From contig CASFZH010000002.1 of the NCBI GenBank assembly GCA_949299115.1, positions 100,236-164,235 of the forward strand: DNA of 64,000 nt. The letters are read 5' to 3'. Under the pieces are notes generated by a model. That model was not told where the DNA came from. It saw only the letters and a list, made by a program, of their open reading frames with translations, and did no database searches. Both the position numbers and the translations under genes were made by a program. Shown here piece after piece: positions 59,370-64,000 of this stretch. This DNA comes from an uncultured Helicobacter sp. (GTDB taxonomy: Bacteria; Campylobacterota; Campylobacteria; Campylobacterales; Helicobacteraceae). Every line of letters begins with the position of its first letter. Within the stretch, counting starts at the first letter, position 1.

Positions 59370-61268
59370 ATGGCAAATAACGATAATAGCAAAAAACCAA
59401 ATACAAAGAATCCTATTCTTATTTTTATAATCGTGGGGATTATTGCAATTTTTCTATTCAAGTTATTGTCTCCAGATGATTCAAGTCTATTTGGTCGACT
59501 TGGGACAAATAGCACAAGTCAAACAATTGAATATTCTGAATTTAAACAATATATAAAAAACGGGCAAATCCAAAGTGTTTCAATTGGGCAAACAATGATT
59601 AAAGGTGTAAGTAAAAGCAGTAATCCTACAATTTATTATACAACAAGAAAAGTTCAAGACACAACACTTATCCCATTGCTAGATGAATATAAGGTAAGTT
59701 ATAGCGGATTTAGTGAACAAAATTTTTTAACGGATATGCTTGGTTGGCTTATGCCTGTACTTATAATTATGGCAATTTGGATTTTTCTAACTAATAGAAT
59801 GCAAAGAAATATGGGTGGTGGTGTATTTGGCTTGGGTAATGCAAGCAAATTAATCAATGCAGAACGTCCAAATGTAAGATTTGATGATATGGCTGGAAAT
59901 AAAGAAGCTAAGGAAGAAGTGGTAGAAATTGTTGATTTTCTTAAATATCCAGAACGTTATGCTGCTGTTGGAGCAAAAATCCCAAAGGGTGTCTTACTTG
60001 TTGGTCCTCCTGGGACCGGAAAGACACTGCTTGCTAAAGCTGTAGCAGGTGAAGCTAATGTGCCATTTTTTTCTATGAGTGGTAGCAGTTTTATAGAAAT
60101 GTTTGTCGGACTTGGAGCAAGCCGTGTAAGAGATTTATTTGATAAAGCAAAAAAAGAGGCTCCGAGTATTATTTTTATCGATGAAATTGACGCTATTGGC
60201 AAAAGTCGTGCTGCTGCTTCAGTTGTTGGTGGTAATGATGAACGAGAACAAACTCTAAATCAACTTTTGGCTGAAATGGATGGATTTGGTAGTAGTGCTC
60301 CTGTTATTGTACTTGCAGCAACTAACAGACCAGAAGTTTTAGACCCAGCATTATTAAGACCAGGTAGATTTGATAGACAAGTTTTAGTCGATGCACCAGA
60401 TTTCAAAGGAAGAATTGAGATTCTAAAAGTTCATATTAAAGGAGTAAAGGTTGGTAAAGATGTGGATTTAAATGAAATCGCAAAATTTACTGCTGGGTTA
60501 GCAGGTGCTGACCTAGCAAACATCATCAATGAAGCAGCACTTCTAGCGGGAAGAGAGAATAAACAAGAAGTTTTACATAAACACTTCAAAGAAGCTATGG
60601 AGAGGACTATGATAGGCTTAGAAAAAAAATCTAGACGTCTTTCTCCAAAAGAAAAAAGAATAGTCGCATATCACGAAAGTGGTCATGCACTAATGGGCGA
60701 AGTAACAAAAGGTGCTCACCGTGTCAACAAAGTATCAATCATTCCTAGGGGAATGGGGGCACTAGGTTATACATTACATACACCAGAAGAAAATCGCCAC
60801 TTAGAACAAAAACACGAAATGTTAGCCACAATTGATGTGCTTTTGGGTGGACGTGCATCAGAAGAAGTTTTTTTAGAGGAAATTTCAAATGGTGCATCAG
60901 ATGATTTACGTAGGGCAACAGGAATATTAAAAAATATGGTTGTATATTATGGTATGACAGATGTATCTGGACTCATGGTCCTAGAGGACTTTACGGCGAG
61001 AAATAGATTCCTTGGTGGTGGGAGTAGCACACGTGAATACAGTAATGAAACTGCCCAAAAAATGGACACATATATACAAAATCAACTTGAAGATCACTAT
61101 GCTCGTGTAAAACAGACTTTGCGAGATTATAAAGGTGCTATCGAGACTATGGCTCAAGAGTTACTTGAAAAAGAAGTTATTGAAGGTGATAGAGTGCGTG
61201 AAATTATCGAAGAATATGAAAAAAATAATAATCTTGAAAGCCGACTTGTTCCTTTGGAAGAAGCATAG
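59370..61268 (+). CDS. ftsH: ATP-dependent zinc metalloprotease FtsH
   Basis: FtsH is the membrane-anchored AAA+ protease that degrades misassembled membrane proteins and regulators. Two membrane helices (about 16-34 and 127-144) flank a periplasmic domain. The AAA domain shows [18 protein letters not shown] (Walker A), [12 protein letters not shown] (Walker B) and the SRH ending in RPGRFDRQ. The zinc site is HESGH with a downstream aspartate in [10 protein letters not shown]. Length 632 is normal. A small membrane ORF follows one base after its stop. Confidence 0.98.
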   Translation: MANNDNSKKPNTKNPILIFIIVGIIAIFLFKLLSPDDSSLFGRLGTNSTSQTIEYSEFKQYIKNGQIQSVSIGQTMIKGVSKSSNPTIYYTTRKVQDTTLIPLLDEYKVSYSGFSEQNFLTDMLGWLMPVLIIMAIWIFLTNRMQRNMGGGVFGLGNASKLINAERPNVRFDDMAGNKEAKEEVVEIVDFLKYPERYAAVGAKIPKGVLLVGPPGTGKTLLAKAVAGEANVPFFSMSGSSFIEMFVGLGASRVRDLFDKAKKEAPSIIFIDEIDAIGKSRAAASVVGGNDEREQTLNQLLAEMDGFGSSAPVIVLAATNRPEVLDPALLRPGRFDRQVLVDAPDFKGRIEILKVHIKGVKVGKDVDLNEIAKFTAGLAGADLANIINEAALLAGRENKQEVLHKHFKEAMERTMIGLEKKSRRLSPKEKRIVAYHESGHALMGEVTKGAHRVNKVSIIPRGMGALGYTLHTPEENRHLEQKHEMLATIDVLLGGRASEEVFLEEISNGASDDLRRATGILKNMVVYYGMTDVSGLMVLEDFTARNRFLGGGSSTREYSNETAQKMDTYIQNQLEDHYARVKQTLRDYKGAIETMAQELLEKEVIEGDRVREIIEEYEKNNNLESRLVPLEEA

Positions 61269-61269
61269 A

Positions 61270-61350
61270 ATGACAATAAACTGGTTTTTGTTATTATTTA
61301 TATTCGCTTGTGTGTATATGTACAGTAAAGAAATGCTAACTTACTTATAA
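61270..61350 (+). CDS. Possible 26-residue single-helix membrane peptide after ftsH
   Basis: An ATG one base after the ftsH stop opens 26 codons: a short polar start (MTIN), an unbroken hydrophobic run from W5 to Y18 (WFLLLFIFACVYMY), and a short polar tail with a lysine and a glutamate. This is the architecture of bacterial small membrane proteins. The only ribosome-like signal, GGAAGA, lies 11 bases ahead inside ftsH, so translation would rest on coupling. Not supported by homology. Confidence 0.35.
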   Translation: MTINWFLLLFIFACVYMYSKEMLTYL

Positions 61351-61495
61351 ATTTTACTTTTCAAATTATCTTTCTGTAGGTATATCCATTTTACATCTAT
61401 ATTTACCGTAAAACTTCAATTACATAACATAACCCTCACTTACTACTTGTTTTTCTGCAATTACCAATTCTCTTATTTTTTTTTTTTTGATGATG

Positions 61496-62482
61496 TTATA
61501 ACCATTTTGGATTAGCCGTCAAGCTTACCGATAGCCAAATTTTATAACTAGGCATTTCAAGATTCATTACTATTTTATCGCGAATTAAATCAACTTCACC
61601 AATAGAAATCGATTCGTTGCTATTGGTAGCTAAAATATTGACTTCTATCATAAAAAATCTACCACTCTTTGCAACATGTGTATCATAATCCTTAAAACCA
61701 TATTCTTTACTTAATTTTTCCATAATTTGTGTAATCTTATCGTCCAATTCTGGTGGTGCTACCATAATTAAATCTTTAAGATTAGCTATCATAATCTTAA
61801 GTGGAGTAATAGAAAGAAAGAGGGAAAGCACAACAAGCAAAGCTGCATCAACATAGCGACTAAACCACTTATGTTGCTGTGGGTCTACTAATAAAATCCA
61901 CCCAAAAGCAATAATGCCTCCAAGATAAGTTATGCAATCAATAAGCCATTCTGCCCTATCTACATGAATGAGTTCAGAATCTAATCTTTTGGAATAAAAA
62001 GTAGTATAGCCATACATTATACCACATAATATAAAAGCACATAGAGTATACATGATTGCCCAATTAACATCTAATAGATAACCACCATTCATAATATCAC
62101 GTATTCCACTAATTAAAGCATAAACACAAGTAATTAAAAGAATTAAGCTTTTAAAAAGATTTACCATTGGCTCAAATCTAACATAACCATATTGAAAAAT
62201 ATCATCATCTTGTCTATAAATATAACGTGATGTTACTACACTAAGTAACCCTAGTGCAACACCAATCAACGCAACCATGCCATCAAATACTAAAGCAGAA
62301 CTTTTAATAGTTATACCAAAACTTATACCAAGTACTGCAAGAAAAAGGGAACAATACATAGTTGCTTTCAAAACAATTTGTTCTTTTTTATTATTCAATT
62401 CATGAACGGATTTTTGAATAGTCTGCGGTTTATTATCCCGTATCTTCTTGCCGTAATTATTCTTTGCTACACCAATTTGCAT
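61496..62482 (-). CDS. Cation diffusion facilitator family transporter (COG3965 type)
   Basis: A proton-coupled divalent metal exporter of 328 residues. The first metal-site helix has ALVFDGMVALIGVALGLLSV, and helix 5 has HVDRAEWLIDC, the HxxxD-type site. A cytoplasmic C-terminal domain follows (KDLIMVAPPELDDKITQIME). The motif set fits the COG3965 (YdbO-like) subgroup of predicted Co/Zn/Cd exporters. ATG 62482 is chosen because GAGGAG lies six bases before it. Substrate metal unknown. Confidence 0.88.
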   Translation of the reverse strand: MQIGVAKNNYGKKIRDNKPQTIQKSVHELNNKKEQIVLKATMYCSLFLAVLGISFGITIKSSALVFDGMVALIGVALGLLSVVTSRYIYRQDDDIFQYGYVRFEPMVNLFKSLILLITCVYALISGIRDIMNGGYLLDVNWAIMYTLCAFILCGIMYGYTTFYSKRLDSELIHVDRAEWLIDCITYLGGIIAFGWILLVDPQQHKWFSRYVDAALLVVLSLFLSITPLKIMIANLKDLIMVAPPELDDKITQIMEKLSKEYGFKDYDTHVAKSGRFFMIEVNILATNSNESISIGEVDLIRDKIVMNLEMPSYKIWLSVSLTANPKWL

Positions 62483-62686
62483 GTTATACTCCTCATTATA
62501 ATACATGATACAACACTATGATATAGTATGTAGTCATATTTTTTACTTCAGAAAATATCGTATAATACTATGTAGTTTATAAATTTTTAGAATCAATCAT
62601 TGAATTTCACTAAGCACAAACAAGAGAGATTGAGCAATATTTATAGTACATGGTTAAAAAACAAGGAATAATTACTGATTCTAATT

Positions 62687-62725
62687 CCCAATAAACCCAA
62701 TATTTTACATATTGAGTTTATTGGG
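62687..62725 (-). terminator. Strong 17-bp hairpin downstream of the FkbM-type gene
   Basis: CCCAATAAACCCAATAT (62687-62703) pairs with ATATTGAGTTTATTGGG (62709-62725) with a single mismatch and a 5-base loop. It lies 69 bases past the end of the methyltransferase gene and 200 bases before the CDF start, isolating the two. Confidence 0.65.
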
Positions 62726-62793
62726 ATTTTGCATTTCAGCTTACAGAAAGAATGTAATTTGAATGAATATCAATAAATCATATAGAATACAAT

Positions 62794-63525
62794 TCAGTTC
62801 ATTTTAGCATAAAATTCATCACAGCCCAATTCCATAATTTTTTTATATCCATAGGTCTGCAATAAATTGGGAATATCTTTGATTTTATAGTTATTCTCTA
62901 TACCTATAAGGGCAATATCATAGTAAGCAAAATCGATATTTTGCAAGATATTCATCTCTCCGCCCTCTACATCTATGGATAAATAATCAATGTGTTTTTG
63001 ATGATTTTTCATAATGCTATCAAATCTTGCCCCATGCACTTTTATTTTTTGCATCGTTCCACCAAATTCTTTTACTTCATGCTCAATACGTTGTAAATGT
63101 TGTGCATCATACTCACCAACAATACCGCTAAGCATTTGTGCATAACCTGTAATTTGTAAAAACTCTATTTCACCATCAGATTCACAAACAGCGACATTAT
63201 ATTTAGCAACTCTAGGATTTGGACGATTTATAAGCAACTTTTCAAATACGTTGCTATCAGCTTCTATTAATACACCCCCCCCCCCCGTAGCTACCTCTAA
63301 TATATAAGTGTTGCTAAGTGTAATACCATCATTTGCTCCAATATCAACAAAGAAAATATCGCTTTTTTTGCGATTTCTAAAAAAATATAAAACAAATAAA
63401 TCCTGTTGATATTGAGCATATGATGTAACACTTTGTGTTTGTATCCATTTTTGAAATGCCCTATATTGCCTTTGCTCAAACGTCATATAATGCAATATTT
63501 TATGTATCATTGTTTTTAATTTCAT
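62794..63525 (-). CDS. Phase-variable FkbM-family methyltransferase, ON in this sequence
   Basis: A SAM-dependent O-methyltransferase of the FkbM family (243 residues), often involved in modifying surface polysaccharides or glycolipids. FFVDIGANDGITLSNTYILE is the SAM-binding entry, VLIEADSNVFEKL binds the ribose, and DYLSIDVEGGEMNIL is the FkbM core motif. A 12-G tract (C12 at 63275-63286 on the plus strand) encodes TGGGG between these motifs and is in frame at its present length; 11 or 13 would close the gene after a few codons. AGGAAC precedes the ATG. Confidence 0.92.
   Translation of the reverse strand: MKLKTMIHKILHYMTFEQRQYRAFQKWIQTQSVTSYAQYQQDLFVLYFFRNRKKSDIFFVDIGANDGITLSNTYILEVATGGGGVLIEADSNVFEKLLINRPNPRVAKYNVAVCESDGEIEFLQITGYAQMLSGIVGEYDAQHLQRIEHEVKEFGGTMQKIKVHGARFDSIMKNHQKHIDYLSIDVEGGEMNILQNIDFAYYDIALIGIENNYKIKDIPNLLQTYGYKKIMELGCDEFYAKMN
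63275..63286 (-). repeat. Poly-G tract (12), contingency locus in the FkbM-type gene
   Basis: Twelve consecutive C on the plus strand, read as ACG GGG GGG GGG GGT on the coding strand, giving Thr and four Gly in the methyltransferase fold. The reading frame is open at this length. Confidence 0.97.
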
Positions 63526-63706
63526 AATAGTTTTGTTCCTAACAATATGTTTTCACTACAATTTATATCATAAAGTAATATAAAATATTATCATATTTAT
63601 GATTAAAAAATGCAAATGTATCGTGTTATAACTCAATATTTTTATATGAAAAATATTATAATTAATACATTACAAACAAGATGCTTTAACAAATAGACAA
63701 GTAAAC
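63526..63706. other. Upstream region of the FkbM-type gene
   Basis: AT-rich; holds the ribosome site (AGGAAC) and a possible TGA-TATAAA promoter of the methyltransferase on the minus strand. Nothing else recognised. Confidence 0.4.
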
Positions 63707-63958
63707 ATGAGAAATGTGAATATAACCCAATACATAATACTATCTATGATGAAAGAACTTAAGAGAATGATTTATAAAATACAAAATTCTATGAATACAG
63801 AGACAGACTCTTCTAAATATATGATTTTAATAGGAAACAAAAAACCTCACATCTCAATATTCTCTAAAAATCAGATGACAAAATGCAATGTGAATGTATA
63901 TCAAAGCCTTTACAAACAAATTATTACAAAGATGTTTCTTATTCAAAATAGAGTATAA
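63707..63958 (+). CDS. Hypothetical 83-residue protein, weakly supported
   Basis: An ORF of 83 codons with a Lys/Ile/Asn-rich composition (MRNVNITQYIILSMMKELKR at the start), no recognised motif, no signal peptide and no good ribosome site. Its size is within what chance allows in DNA of this composition, though base usage does not exclude coding. It may also be a remnant. Confidence 0.2.
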   Translation: MRNVNITQYIILSMMKELKRMIYKIQNSMNTETDSSKYMILIGNKKPHISIFSKNQMTKCNVNVYQSLYKQIITKMFLIQNRV

Positions 63959-64000
63959 TACCAATCACAATAGTCATGTATTCCCCTATGATTCTCGGAA

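Noticed and set aside
61476..61488. T13 run as an intrinsic terminator for ftsH
   Set aside because: No inverted repeat precedes it on the plus strand; it lies between convergent genes and may be simple AT drift.
1..64000. CRISPR array, prophage or insertion sequence
   Set aside because: No regularly spaced direct repeats, transposase or integrase motifs, or terminal inverted repeats flanking genes were seen.

Overview
The window is a 64 kb piece of an AT-rich chromosome from a Campylobacterota (Epsilonproteobacteria) species, almost certainly a Helicobacter. Gene content and order point there: frdC-frdA-frdB, sucCD followed by oorDABC with mltG and an AsmA-like gene next to it, cheV-nspC, ribH-nusB, prmA-ftsH, and a PpiD/SurA-like gene followed by ftsA-ftsZ. 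Extended -10 promoters of the TGn-TATAAT type and long poly-G tracts in surface or metabolic genes also fit. Complete sucCD plus oorDABC is unlike H. pylori and suggests an enterohepatic-type Helicobacter, but the species cannot be fixed from the sequence alone. No rRNA, tRNA, CRISPR array, prophage or insertion sequence was seen.

Layout. 1-5 kb: 3' end of uvrA convergent with the fumarate reductase operon frdCAB. 5-13 kb: coaBC, a two-gene ABC exporter, typA/bipA, a phosphatidylserine-decarboxylase-like gene, transketolase. 13-25 kb: a degenerate uracil-DNA-glycosylase-like gene, the sucCD-oorDABC operon (2-oxoglutarate to succinate), mltG head-to-head with a very large AsmA-like gene. 25-31 kb: a YdcH-like small protein, an Old Yellow Enzyme, an FrpB-type TonB-dependent receptor with a NAT-repeat (Fur-like) promoter region, and cheV-nspC. 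32-38 kb: queA, ribH-nusB-pyrF, a dihydroorotase-like protein without metal ligands, a DUF3240-like protein, ychF. 38-42 kb: an operon of FAD-dependent oxidoreductase, MFS transporter and Rid-family protein whose first gene carries a 12-G tract and is out of frame. 42-48 kb: a PgpA-like membrane protein, a TSUP permease, an LPP20-like lipoprotein, a DUF2972-like gene with an 11-G tract (out of frame), canonical ridA, an SDR oxidoreductase. 48-57 kb: the ppiD-like/ftsA/ftsZ division cluster, an orphan GlnQ-like ATPase, waaC, rpoD. 57-64 kb: an RluA-type pseudouridine synthase, prmA-ftsH followed by a 26-codon membrane ORF, a COG3965-type cation diffusion facilitator, and an FkbM-type methyltransferase with a 12-G tract (in frame).

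The strongest unusual signals are (i) three separate poly-G contingency loci, two read OFF and one ON in this assembly, one of which appears to switch a whole uptake-oxidation-imine hydrolysis operon; (ii) typA, whose base composition (about 45-53% GC in sampled lines) departs sharply from its roughly 22-40% GC surroundings, with the change at the gene ends; and (iii) a set of recognisable enzyme relatives lacking their catalytic signatures (PSD-like, UDG-like, dihydroorotase-like, PgpA-like). All family assignments are from reading motifs by eye; no database search was run.
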